Assembly: GCF_029436685.1 (NCBI RefSeq)
Contig: NZ_JAROCY010000003.1
Coordinates: 1 to 64,000, forward strand
DNA from: Novosphingobium cyanobacteriorum
GTDB taxonomy: Bacteria > Pseudomonadota > Alphaproteobacteria > Sphingomonadales > Sphingomonadaceae
Length of the DNA: 64,000 nucleotides
Direction: 5' to 3'
The translations under genes were made by a program, and so were the position numbers. The notes under the pieces are model-generated. The model did not search any database. It was not told the origin of the DNA and saw only the letters and a program-made list of their open reading frames with translations. Positions 23,606 to 32,625 of this stretch are shown here, piece by piece. Every line of letters begins with the position of its first letter. Within the stretch, counting starts at the first letter, position 1.

Positions 23606-25873
23606 TTAACCAACTCCAGTTTGGCGTTGGAGCGAGGCATCGTAGGCTTGTTCAAAAACGGCGAAGGGCTGCGGTTTTCCGAGCAGATAGCCCTGCGCAT
23701 GATCGCACCCGAGCTGGCGCAGCACGTGGAAAGTGGCCTCGTCCTCGATCCCTTCGGCCACCACCGACTGCCCCAGGGCATGGGCAAGCCCGATGGTGCT
23801 GCCAACGATTGTCCTGTCCCGATTCGAATCGAGCAGGCGGGAGATGAACCGGCGGTCGATCTTGAGTTCGTCCGAGGGAAGGTCCGCCAGATAGGCGAGG
23901 CTGGCTTCACCGGTGCCGAAATCGTCGATCGAGAGGCGAAAGCCCATCTGGCGCAACTGGGTAAGGTTGTGGCACGCGGCAGGGCGATTGCGCACGCTCG
24001 AGGTTTCCGTGATCTCGATGGTCAGCAGGCTGGGATCGATCCCGCGCCGTTTCACGATCTCGGCAAAGTTGGTGACCAGTTCCGCCTTGTCCACCATCTG
24101 CGCAGAAAGGTTCACACTCATCTGGAAACGCGGGCCGCGCGCATTGAGCGCAAGCGCGGCGGTGATCGCCTGTTCCAGCACCCAGTACGTCAACGCATCG
24201 ATCCGTCCCGCGCGTTCTGCCTGCAGGATGAAGGCATCGGGCGCAATCGGTCCGCGCAGGGGATGGTCCCAGCGGATCAGGGCCTCTGCCCCGCAGATGG
24301 TGCGGCTGGCAATGTCCCACTGCGACTGGAACGCCAGCCAGATCTCGCCATTGCGCAGGCCTTCGTCGATGCGCGCGTGAAGCGACAGTTCCCAGGGCGC
24401 ATCGGTCAGGCGCTGCGCCTCGAACAGCTCGATCGCGCGGCCGTTGGACAGCGCCTCGTTCGCACTGGCCAGGGCGGAATTGACGCGGGTGAGCGGATCA
24501 AGCCCTTCGTTGCGGTCTATGCCGAAGTGGATGTTGGTATCGAACGTGTGGCTGCCAATCTGCAGCGGCGCGGAAAAGAGGGCGCGCAGCCCTTCGAGAT
24601 GGCTGAACTGCACGTCGAGCGGACGTGCCTCATCCGTCCAGGCGAAGTGGCCGCCATCACTGTGATAGATCTCGTCAGACCCCGTGCCTACCGAGATGCG
24701 TCGGGCGATCTGCACCGCAAACTCGCCGTGCAGGTCCTGCGGCAGGGTGGCAAGGATCTCTTCATAACGCGCGATGGCGGCCACGATCACATCGTGGCCG
24801 ACATCGATGGGCTTGTCTGAGAACGCCAGCAGGTTGGGCAGGCCCGACGCGCTGGTCAGCTTGATACGCCGACTGCGCAGTTCCCACAGGCGAAGGCCCC
24901 CATAGACCAGCATCATCAGCCATGCGCAATCGGGCGGGGCAACGATGCCGACATAGCGCAGTGCGATGGGGGTGACAAACGTCAGGGTAACGGCTCCGGC
25001 GATGACAGCAGCGGCCCGCAACCCACGCTTGCGCTGTGCATAGGCGATGAAGCCAGCGCAAATCAGCAGAAGCGGGATGGTGGCGAACGACAGATCGTTC
25101 CAGAAAGCGAAGGAGACCGGCTTTTCAAGCCCTGCGGCACCAGCCAGATCAACGAATATTTCCGGTTCGAAGCCGTGACCGTAGTAATGCGCAAGTGGGG
25201 TACGCTTCAGCGGGGTGACGATGACCGTCTTGCCTTCAATCGAATCGCGATCAAAGTGGCCTTGGGCAAGTTCCTCTGCATCGACGACGCGGACCTGTGA
25301 AGGATCGAGCGTGTAATCCGGGTAGTACCGGCTTTCCAAGCCAGAGCTGACGCCGGAGATTGCCGAGGCGAGCGTCTGGTAAGTACCACTGGACCATTTG
25401 AGGACATAGGGCGCAACGATCGCGCAGGACGCATAGTTGCTCCACCATGCCGACACGACAACCTGCGCATTGCCCACGATGGAAACGGGCGGAATCTTGA
25501 AGCGCGATTCCTTGAACTGGTCGAACGAGCCCGAACGGGCGACGAAAGCGACCTTTTCCTTGTAGGCGGCTACCGCGCGGGCAAGCTCGCGGTCCCCTTC
25601 CGGATTGGCGCCCACGGCGATTTCGGTGTCGAGGAAGACCTTGCGCGGGTTGCCATAGGCCAGGCGATCGAGCAACTGCGCCTGCTGCGCCGTGGTGATG
25701 CTGTCAGGCTGGCCGACATCGACAAGGACGATGTTGGGCGCGCCATGCGAAGGCGCGATCTTGAAAACCTGGGCCCAGTAGATCTGGCTGATCGGTTCAC
25801 CAATGCCGATCAGCGCGCCAACAAGCGCGATCAGCAGGGATATACCCAATGGTGTCCGCAATATACGTCGCAT
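23606..25873 (-). CDS. CHASE2-EAL cyclic-di-GMP phosphodiesterase
   Basis: A 755-residue membrane signalling protein. One N-terminal membrane segment (about 8-25) precedes a CHASE2 sensor domain (about 30-250, periplasmic), then about three membrane segments (about 255-330), a degenerate GGDEF-like domain (about 345-490, with SDGGHF where GGDEF should be) and a C-terminal EAL domain (about 500-745). The EAL domain keeps EALIRW, NLSAQ, EITE, DDFGTG, DELKIDRRFI and EGIED, so phosphodiesterase activity on c-di-GMP is expected, while cyclase activity is not. It sits beside the exopolysaccharide locus, a common c-di-GMP target. Confidence 0.9.
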   Translation of the reverse strand: MRRILRTPLGISLLIALVGALIGIGEPISQIYWAQVFKIAPSHGAPNIVLVDVGQPDSITTAQQAQLLDRLAYGNPRKVFLDTEIAVGANPEGDRELARAVAAYKEKVAFVARSGSFDQFKESRFKIPPVSIVGNAQVVVSAWWSNYASCAIVAPYVLKWSSGTYQTLASAISGVSSGLESRYYPDYTLDPSQVRVVDAEELAQGHFDRDSIEGKTVIVTPLKRTPLAHYYGHGFEPEIFVDLAGAAGLEKPVSFAFWNDLSFATIPLLLICAGFIAYAQRKRGLRAAAVIAGAVTLTFVTPIALRYVGIVAPPDCAWLMMLVYGGLRLWELRSRRIKLTSASGLPNLLAFSDKPIDVGHDVIVAAIARYEEILATLPQDLHGEFAVQIARRISVGTGSDEIYHSDGGHFAWTDEARPLDVQFSHLEGLRALFSAPLQIGSHTFDTNIHFGIDRNEGLDPLTRVNSALASANEALSNGRAIELFEAQRLTDAPWELSLHARIDEGLRNGEIWLAFQSQWDIASRTICGAEALIRWDHPLRGPIAPDAFILQAERAGRIDALTYWVLEQAITAALALNARGPRFQMSVNLSAQMVDKAELVTNFAEIVKRRGIDPSLLTIEITETSSVRNRPAACHNLTQLRQMGFRLSIDDFGTGEASLAYLADLPSDELKIDRRFISRLLDSNRDRTIVGSTIGLAHALGQSVVAEGIEDEATFHVLRQLGCDHAQGYLLGKPQPFAVFEQAYDASLQRQTGVG

Positions 25874-25997
25874 TGCCCCGGCGCCGTGGTTACGCTTTGG
25901 GCTTAGGGCGAAATGGTTACCATCGGCTTAAGTGGGTTACGGGCCGTCAACCAAGTTCGGTTAAGTGAATTCCAACTTTCGTCAGCCCCCTGCCGTT

Positions 25998-27887
25998 TCA
26001 GCTCAGGCGAGCGAGCGACTTCTCCAGCATCAGCAGTTGCCACAGCAGGCGGCTGTGATCGGCGCGGCCGGCGATATGCGCCTCGGCCAGCCCGGCGATG
26101 CGCCCCGCATCCAGCCAGCCGGTGCGTGCCAGTTCCCCGCCCTGCGCAACCGCGCGCGCTTCTCCGGCCAGCGGCCCGCGCAGCCAGGCGGCAATGGGGG
26201 TGACGAAGCCCATCTTCGGCCGGAACAGCACGTCCTGCGGCAGGTAGCGCCGCATCGTGTCCTTCATCAGCCACTTGCCCACCGATCCCTTCACCCGCAT
26301 CGCTTCGGGCAGCCGCGCGCCGAATTCGACCAGGCGATGATCGAGCAGCGGCTCGCGCGCCTCCAGGCTCACCGCCATGCTGGTGCGGTCCACCTTGGTC
26401 AGGATGTCGCCCGGCAGGTAGAACTTGAGATCGGCGTATTGCGCCCGGTCCAGCCCGCTGCGCGCCGGCGCATTGCGCATCAGGTCGATGAACGGCTGCT
26501 CTGCCCGGTATTCTCCGCGCAGCCGCAGGAAATCCGGCGTGTAGAGGCTGTCGCGCAGATCATCGGGGATGACGGAGAGCGAACGCGCATAGCCCTCCTC
26601 GCCACTCTGCGCGAGGCTGAGCAGGGTAGACTTGGCGCGCAGCGGCCGCGGCGCCCAATCGGCCTTGGGATATATCTGCCCCAGCGTTCCCAGCACCGGC
26701 CCGCGCAGCCCCTGCGGCAGAAGCCCCCTCACCTGCTCCTCACGGTGATGGAACACCTGGCGGCGATACCCGGCAAAGGCCTCATCCGCGCCATCGCCCG
26801 AAAGCGCCACCGTCACATGCTCGCGCGCCAGTTCGCACACCCGGAACGTGGGCAGCGCCGAGGCATCGGCAAAGGGTTCGTCGAACATCGCGGCAAGGCG
26901 ATCGGCGAGTGCGAAATCTTCCGATCCCACCATGCGCTTGCGATGCTCCGCGCCATATTGCGCGGCCACGCGGTCGGCATACGCGGTCTCGTCCAGCGCG
27001 GCGACGTCGAAACCGATCGAACAGGTCTTCACCGGATCGCTGCTCGCCTCGGCCATCAAGGCGACGACGCTCGAACTGTCCACCCCGCCGGAAAGGAACG
27101 CGCCCAGCGGCACGTCCGCCGCCATGCGCGAGGTGACGGCGGCACGCAGGTGGTGGAGCATGTGCGCGCCAAGATCGGCGGCGGAACCCTTTTCCCGGCC
27201 GGTGAACGATACGTCCCACCACTGGACCGGGCGCGGGGGCGGCGCATCGTGGCGCAGCAGGCGGTAATGCCCGGCGGGCAGCTTCTCCACCCCGCGCAGG
27301 ATCGACCGGTGATCGGGCACATAGCCCCAGCACAGGTAATCCTCCACCGCCAGCGGATCGAGATCGCGCCGCAGCGAAGGGTGTGCCAGCAACTGCTTGA
27401 GTTCAGACCCAAAGATCACGCTGCCGTCAGACAGCGTGGCCATGTGCAGCGGCTTCACCCCCAGCCGGTCGCGCGCCAGCAGCAGCGTGCGCTCGCGCAG
27501 GTCATAGAGCGCAAAGGCGAACATGCCGTGCAGGCGCGGCAGGCAATCGAGGCCCCAGCGCTGGTAGGCGGCGAGGATCACCTCGGTATCGCCGCTGGTG
27601 CGGAACTCCACGCCCTCGGCCTGAAGCTCCCGCCGCAGGTCCCGGTAGTTGTAGATCTCGCCGTTGAACACGATCATCGCCATGCTGTCGGCCGAAGCCA
27701 TCGGCTGCGGCGATCCGGCAAGGTCGATGATCGACAGGCGCAAATGGCCCAGCCCCACGCCCGGCGCGGTCCACACCCCCTGCCCGTCCGGGCCGCGATG
27801 CTGCGCCACGTCCAGCATCCGGGTCACGCGCGCCGGGTCGACAGGCTTCAGCCCTTCGGTATGGAAAATTCCGGCAATTCCGCACAT
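25998..27887 (-). CDS. XrtA-system amidotransferase (asparagine synthetase-like)
   Basis: A 629-residue class II glutamine amidotransferase. The catalytic Cys2 (MCGIAGIFH), RGPDG, FNGEIYNY and the SGDTE motif form the glutaminase domain (about 1-210); the synthetase domain has the ATP loop LSGGVDSSSV (about 265) and SGDGADEAFAGY. It matches the subgroup always found with exosortase A loci and probably amidates a sugar acid or peptide tied to the polysaccharide. It is the last gene of the minus-strand operon, 9 bases behind xrtA. Confidence 0.93.
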   Translation of the reverse strand: MCGIAGIFHTEGLKPVDPARVTRMLDVAQHRGPDGQGVWTAPGVGLGHLRLSIIDLAGSPQPMASADSMAMIVFNGEIYNYRDLRRELQAEGVEFRTSGDTEVILAAYQRWGLDCLPRLHGMFAFALYDLRERTLLLARDRLGVKPLHMATLSDGSVIFGSELKQLLAHPSLRRDLDPLAVEDYLCWGYVPDHRSILRGVEKLPAGHYRLLRHDAPPPRPVQWWDVSFTGREKGSAADLGAHMLHHLRAAVTSRMAADVPLGAFLSGGVDSSSVVALMAEASSDPVKTCSIGFDVAALDETAYADRVAAQYGAEHRKRMVGSEDFALADRLAAMFDEPFADASALPTFRVCELAREHVTVALSGDGADEAFAGYRRQVFHHREEQVRGLLPQGLRGPVLGTLGQIYPKADWAPRPLRAKSTLLSLAQSGEEGYARSLSVIPDDLRDSLYTPDFLRLRGEYRAEQPFIDLMRNAPARSGLDRAQYADLKFYLPGDILTKVDRTSMAVSLEAREPLLDHRLVEFGARLPEAMRVKGSVGKWLMKDTMRRYLPQDVLFRPKMGFVTPIAAWLRGPLAGEARAVAQGGELARTGWLDAGRIAGLAEAHIAGRADHSRLLWQLLMLEKSLARLS

Positions 27888-27896
27888 GCGAAGAGC

Positions 27897-29459
27897 CTAG
27901 CCTCCCCGCGCGATGCGGTCCATCCATTCGGCCTGCGGGCCGGTGGCGGAGAGGAAATCGCGGATCAGTTGCTCAGCCGGGGCGGACTGCCCTTCCTCGG
28001 CTGACAGGATCAGCACCGCCGTGGGGCGTCGGCGCAGCAGCAGCCGATCGAGGATGTTGACCAGCTTGAGCTTGGCATTGCTGCCCGTCAGCAGGTCGCC
28101 GGTGCGATACCATGTCACGGTCACGCGGTGGACCGGCCCCGGCGCCTGGATCACATCGGCCTTGCCGCCGAAGCCATCGGGACCGGGCGCTTCCCATGCC
28201 CAGTGGCTGTCCATCGGCAGGGCCCCCTGCCCGAAGCCGCCCGCCTCGCGCCCTTCCCCCTGCGCGGCATAGAGGGCATAGGACAGGTCCACCGTGCGCC
28301 CCTGCACATCGCGATAACGCGCTTTCAGCCGGTGGTCCGCGCCGGCGTGGAGCGGCGTCCAATCCGTAGTCGGGCCGGAATCCGAAATCGTCCACCCGGC
28401 GACCTGCGGCACGGAAATGCGCGAAGGCAGCGGGGCAGACAGGCTGTCCGCCGCCGCGCTCCAGCCCACGAACAGCGCTACCAGCGCGGCCAGGCCGCCC
28501 AGGGCGGCGTTCTGCCCAAGGCGCAGCGCGGAAAGGCGCGTCAGGATCGGACTTGCCTCAACCGCCGCGGCATCGGCCATCTGGGCATCCACGGCGCGAT
28601 CGAAGAACTTCCACCCCACCAGCATGACCAGCGCCATGACGATCGCAAAGAACACCCAGCCATAGAACACGTGATCGAAACTGGCGGCGAATTCGATGCC
28701 ATACCACCCGGCAATCCAGATCGTGCCCCAGGCGCGCAGCCCGTTGGCGAGGATCGGCACCACTGCGGAAACCACCATGAACCCGGCGCGGCGCCACGGG
28801 CTGCGGAAGCACACGTTGCAGACCAGCGCGCCATAGGCGAGCATCGCGATCAGGAACTTCACGCCCGAACACGCCTCTGCCACTTCAAAATAGCCGAAGG
28901 GCGTGGTGATGAACACGCCGTCGATGGTGGCCGGTATCTGCGTGATGTGCAGCATCGCCATCGTCAGCTTGGCCGTGATGGTCTGCAGCGTAGGGATCAA
29001 TTCATCGCCCGCAGGCACCATGAACAGCATGTAGAACAGCGGGAAAAGCTGCGTTGCGGCAACGCGCGGGCCCATCAGCGCAAGGAACGCGGCCTGCGCC
29101 ATCACAACCACGGCAAGCTGCTTGGCAATGGACAGGCCGGCAAAGCTGCCGAGCATCCACAGGAACGCGGCTCCGGCAAACAGCGCCAGTCCCGGCCACC
29201 AGCCCTGCGGCCGCTGCGCCAGGGTGGCAGCCATGCGTTGCGAGGAGAGCCAGCCGATGATGAACGGGATCAGCAGGATGTGGTTATAGGTGGAACTGTC
29301 CCACCACTGCCCCGCCATCGCCGCCCAATCCGGCAGGAAGACAAGCAGGATCGCCGCCCAGGCAAGGCCAAGCCGGGCCAGAGGGGCGCGCCATTCCGCC
29401 GGCAAGCGCGCCAGCACGCGTCCGAGCGGCGCCGTGTTGCTGGCAATTTCAGGCGGCAT
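27897..29459 (-). CDS. xrtA: Exosortase A fused to an EpsI domain
   Basis: A 520-residue inner-membrane cysteine transpeptidase-like enzyme that cuts and sorts PEP-CTERM proteins. About eight membrane segments carry the catalytic triad Cys197 (VAEACSGVKF), Arg242 (ANGLRAWGT) and His263 (DHVFYGW). After residue about 310 a further membrane segment leads into a periplasmic EpsI-type domain (about 340-520), fused as in other XrtA proteins. The ATG at 29459 overlaps the glycosyltransferase gene by 11 bases. Confidence 0.95.
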   Translation of the reverse strand: MPPEIASNTAPLGRVLARLPAEWRAPLARLGLAWAAILLVFLPDWAAMAGQWWDSSTYNHILLIPFIIGWLSSQRMAATLAQRPQGWWPGLALFAGAAFLWMLGSFAGLSIAKQLAVVVMAQAAFLALMGPRVAATQLFPLFYMLFMVPAGDELIPTLQTITAKLTMAMLHITQIPATIDGVFITTPFGYFEVAEACSGVKFLIAMLAYGALVCNVCFRSPWRRAGFMVVSAVVPILANGLRAWGTIWIAGWYGIEFAASFDHVFYGWVFFAIVMALVMLVGWKFFDRAVDAQMADAAAVEASPILTRLSALRLGQNAALGGLAALVALFVGWSAAADSLSAPLPSRISVPQVAGWTISDSGPTTDWTPLHAGADHRLKARYRDVQGRTVDLSYALYAAQGEGREAGGFGQGALPMDSHWAWEAPGPDGFGGKADVIQAPGPVHRVTVTWYRTGDLLTGSNAKLKLVNILDRLLLRRRPTAVLILSAEEGQSAPAEQLIRDFLSATGPQAEWMDRIARGG

Positions 29460-30666
29460 CGGCCGTGCCCCACAGCAGGCAGGGCAGCGGCGCAAGCACG
29501 CTTTCCCATGCGCAGGATTGCAGGACGAAGGCGCGGGCCGCCCGCCCCATCGCCTGCGCGGCGGCGGGATCGGCCAGCAGCGCCAGTGCGCGCGCAGCAA
29601 GCGCGGGCGCACCATCGGCAATGACGAAATGCGCCCCATCCGTTGCCGGAATGCCGGTGGCGGCGGCCGTGGTCAGCAGCACCGGGCGCGCCATGGCCAT
29701 CGCTTCCAGCACCTTGTTCTGCACGCCCCGCGCGATGGCCAGCGGCGCGGTGACAAGGCTTGCCCCCGCGAGCCACGGGCGCACATCGGGCACCGCGCCG
29801 GTCACCTGCGTACCGTTCACGCCCGCCAGCGCGCGGACCGCTCCTGTAGGCGCACGGCCCACGATGTGGAAGCAGGCCTGCGGATGCACGGCGCGCACCA
29901 TCGGCATCACATCGCGCGCAAACACGGTCACCGCCTCGACATTGGGCGGGTAATCCATCTGCCCGGTGAAGACGATATGCGGCCCGCCCTGCGCCAGTTC
30001 CGGCGAACCGATCACGCCTTCAGGGTTCCAGAAGGCAGCGTCTATGCCATTGCCCAGCGCTTGCACCGCTATCCCTTGCGGGCGGACAAGGCGCTGTTCG
30101 AACAGAGATTTTTCCTGCGGGGAGACGAACAGCGAAGCGGCGGCACGGCGCGCTGCGGCTTCTTCCACGCTCGCCAGAAGCCGCGCTTCACGTCCATATA
30201 CCAGCCGGGCGGGCAGCGATCCGGCAGCGGCATAGGCTTCGAACTTGGCGGAATCGACGTCGACGAAATCCATCACGACGCGGCCCGCAAAGTCGGCGGG
30301 AACATATTGCGCCATCTGGCCAGAGAATACAAAGATCGCGGCGATGGGCCGGGTCGCAAGCGTGGTGCGGACCCAGCGATGCAGCCTCGCACTGTCAAAC
30401 GCGGTGAGGCTGACCGGCTTTCCCGCCGCCACGGCGCGCAGCGCGGCCAGCGGCAGGGGGGTAGAGCGGCGAACAAGGCAATGGCTGGCGGCAAGCGTGG
30501 CAAGATCGCCCTCCTGCGCCAGGTCGGTCTCGTCGTCGGCCAGGCAGCCGACATGGACCGGCGCCAGCGCGGCGATCGCCTTCAGCAGGTGGTTGGACCG
30601 GATCTTGTCTCCGCGATCAGGCGGAAACGGGATGCGGTGCGCCAGAAAGAGGACTTCGCCCTTCAC
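29449..30666 (-). CDS. XrtA-system glycosyltransferase (TIGR03087 type, GT4 fold)
   Basis: A 405-residue GT-B glycosyltransferase. The N-terminus EVLFLAHRIPFPPDRGDKIRS is diagnostic for the exosortase-associated family; the C-terminal donor-binding domain shows HIVFTGQMDYPPNVEAV, GRAPTGAVRAL and GVQNKVLEAMAMARPVL (the EX7E-type region). It adds a sugar to the lipid-linked repeat unit in the cytoplasm; donor unknown. The start is GTG at 30666, overlapping the FemAB stop by four bases (GTGA). Confidence 0.9.
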   Translation of the reverse strand: MKGEVLFLAHRIPFPPDRGDKIRSNHLLKAIAALAPVHVGCLADDETDLAQEGDLATLAASHCLVRRSTPLPLAALRAVAAGKPVSLTAFDSARLHRWVRTTLATRPIAAIFVFSGQMAQYVPADFAGRVVMDFVDVDSAKFEAYAAAGSLPARLVYGREARLLASVEEAAARRAAASLFVSPQEKSLFEQRLVRPQGIAVQALGNGIDAAFWNPEGVIGSPELAQGGPHIVFTGQMDYPPNVEAVTVFARDVMPMVRAVHPQACFHIVGRAPTGAVRALAGVNGTQVTGAVPDVRPWLAGASLVTAPLAIARGVQNKVLEAMAMARPVLLTTAAATGIPATDGAHFVIADGAPALAARALALLADPAAAQAMGRAARAFVLQSCAWESVLAPLPCLLWGTADAA

Positions 30667-31724
30667 GCCAGCCCGGACGCGATCAGCGGACCAAGCCGGT
30701 TGGCCACGCCCAGTGGCAGCTTCTGCCAAAGCGCGATCTTGGCCTTGTAGCGCGGGCTAAGCGGATTGACGTCTCGCGGGGGCGCGCCATCGGCGGTCCA
30801 ATGCGCATAGGCCAGCGGCTGCGGCTCGAACCCCCAATTGCGCTTGAAGTGATAGGCGCCGGTATCGGTCTTGGAGCGCCCGAAATCGAACCGATCGCAA
30901 CCGCGCGTGCGGGCGTGGCACATCAGCGCGTAATACATCACATCATTGGCGCGCAGCGCGCGGGCCTCATGCACGCCGCCACCCCAATAAGGCATCACTG
31001 CGCCGCGATGATAGAGGCTGAGCACCGAAGCCACCGGGCGGCCTTCATGGAGCACCGTGAGGATATCGGCATCGTCGCCGAAGCGGTCCATCACCGCATC
31101 GAACAGGGCGCGCGGGAACACCGGGGTGCCCAGGTTGCGCACGGATTCGGCATAGACGGCATAGTGATCCGCCCGATCCTGCGCCGATGCGCCAATGCGG
31201 ATCTGCATGGCGTGGGCCAACCCCTTGCGCACTTCGGCCCGCTGCTTGCGCGGCACCGCCAGAAGCTGCGCCTCGTCGTCTGCGGCAAGCGGGGTGACGA
31301 AGCCGGCGTGGCTGGTGGTCTTCACATGCCATCCAGGCCCGCAAGGCATTGGCCCGCCACGAATTTCCAGCGTAGAGCACGAAAGCCGACGGGCCAGTTC
31401 ACTGGCCGCATCGCACAGCAGCGGTGCCGCGGCCCCATCGCCGATCACGCCCCCACCCACGGCAAAGCCGGTGGAAACCAGCGCGCTTCCGAACAGCGGC
31501 GAATGCGCGGCGTGCAGCGGAAGAAGCGCGCAAATCTGCCCGCCGCGCTCCGCCAGCAGGATGTGCGCGATGTGCCCGGTGGCGGATTCCACCGCCTCCA
31601 GCCATTCCGGCCGGTGAAAAGCGGTGGCTTCGGGGCAGGTTTCTACAAACCGTGCGATGGCGGCGCGATCACCCGGATCGGCGGCGCGGACGGTGAGGAC
31701 CGTGGGGCGGAAGGGGGCGTTCAT
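30663..31724 (-). CDS. FemAB-like XrtA-system acetyltransferase-fold protein
   Basis: A 353-residue double-GNAT protein. Features are ATAFHRPEWLEAV near the N-terminus, the MPYWGGGVHEARALRANDVMYYALM segment and FDFGRSKTDTGAYHFKRNWGFEP, which marks the FemAB-type family associated with exosortase A. FemAB proteins move amino acids from aminoacyl-tRNA; whether this one transfers an aminoacyl or acyl group to the polysaccharide is not known. It overlaps both neighbours by four bases. Confidence 0.9.
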   Translation of the reverse strand: MNAPFRPTVLTVRAADPGDRAAIARFVETCPEATAFHRPEWLEAVESATGHIAHILLAERGGQICALLPLHAAHSPLFGSALVSTGFAVGGGVIGDGAAAPLLCDAASELARRLSCSTLEIRGGPMPCGPGWHVKTTSHAGFVTPLAADDEAQLLAVPRKQRAEVRKGLAHAMQIRIGASAQDRADHYAVYAESVRNLGTPVFPRALFDAVMDRFGDDADILTVLHEGRPVASVLSLYHRGAVMPYWGGGVHEARALRANDVMYYALMCHARTRGCDRFDFGRSKTDTGAYHFKRNWGFEPQPLAYAHWTADGAPPRDVNPLSPRYKAKIALWQKLPLGVANRLGPLIASGLA

Positions 31725-32608
31725 GCCACTCGCGCCTGCTCGAGAGCGACCACCTCGTCCATCCGACCCCAGCGGAAATCTTTCAGCAATTTCCGCAGCT
31801 TGGGTGCCATTTGCGAGAGATTGGTGTAATGCCGCACACGCGATTTCAGTGGAGCGCCGGGCACGCGGGGCTGGCCGGGATCAATTTCCCACGGGTGAAA
31901 ATAGGTGAGCGCGGGGCGTTCATCGCGCTGGTTCACGCGGGCGATGGCCCAGCGCGAGACGGCATAGGGCAACAGGCGGAAGAAGCCGCCCCCACCCGCT
32001 GCCATCCGGCGACCGCCGATTTCTGCCGTGGTTACAGGCACTTCCAGTAGCGGCGAGCCCGCCACCGGGCGGAACGCAAAGCGCGGTGCTTCGCGCCAGC
32101 CATAGTGGTCATGGACGATCGGGGCGACGCTGGATGAGTAGGCAAAGCCTTGATCTGCAAGGACTTCATGCGCCCAAGGCGTGCGTGTGTCGATCGAGAA
32201 GCTGGGCGCGCGATAGCCGATGACGCGCTGGCCCGAGGTCTGTTCCAGAACCTCGCGCGCCTTCTGCAGATCACCTGCGAAACCCTTGGCATCCATGGTG
32301 AAAACGCGGGCATGATCCCAGCCGTGGCTGGCGATTTCATGCCCGGCATCGGCAATGCGGCGCATCATCGCCGGGTATCGTTGCGCCACCCAGCCGAGTG
32401 TGAAGAACGTGCCGCGTGCGCCGGCCTCATCGAACAGGGCAAGGATCGCATCGACGTTGGATTCGACCCTGCATTCAAGAAAATCCCATGATTTCCGATC
32501 GATAACCCGCTCGAACGCACCCACCTGGAACCAATCCTCAACGTCAACGGACAGGCCGTTGAGAAGGGGTTGAGAACGACTGAGGGGGGGCTGAGGCGGA
32601 CTGAGCAT
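31721..32608 (-). CDS. XrtA-system polysaccharide deacetylase
   Basis: A 295-residue NodB-type (CE4) deacetylase. NGLSVDVEDWFQ has the catalytic and metal Asp pair, GHEIASHGWDHAR supplies the metal histidines (S/T-H-x3-H), and YRAPSFSID and the late YFHPWEIDPGQPR complete the active site. No signal peptide. It probably removes N-acetyl groups from the lipid-linked sugar. The only possible start (ATG 32608) makes the first 16 codons lie in a G-rich repeat also found at 4.3 kb. Confidence 0.92.
   Translation of the reverse strand: MLSPPQPPLSRSQPLLNGLSVDVEDWFQVGAFERVIDRKSWDFLECRVESNVDAILALFDEAGARGTFFTLGWVAQRYPAMMRRIADAGHEIASHGWDHARVFTMDAKGFAGDLQKAREVLEQTSGQRVIGYRAPSFSIDTRTPWAHEVLADQGFAYSSSVAPIVHDHYGWREAPRFAFRPVAGSPLLEVPVTTAEIGGRRMAAGGGGFFRLLPYAVSRWAIARVNQRDERPALTYFHPWEIDPGQPRVPGAPLKSRVRHYTNLSQMAPKLRKLLKDFRWGRMDEVVALEQARVA
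32558..32597. repeat. G-rich repeat, copy B (inside the deacetylase 5' end)
   Basis: Contains TGAGAAGGGGTTGAGA, then ACGACTGA and a run of seven G before CTGAG. It resembles copy A at 4288-4326. Here it is coding on the minus strand (the Pro/Ser-rich N-terminus of the deacetylase). Confidence 0.4.
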
Positions 32609-32625
32609 GGGTCAAGAGCGCGTTT

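Noticed and set aside
25965..28004. 679-codon frame antisense to the amidotransferase gene
   Set aside because: Composition of an antisense shadow; the minus-strand enzyme is complete and clearly coding.
28128..29624. 498-codon frame antisense to xrtA
   Set aside because: Shadow of the membrane-protein coding strand; no start signal.
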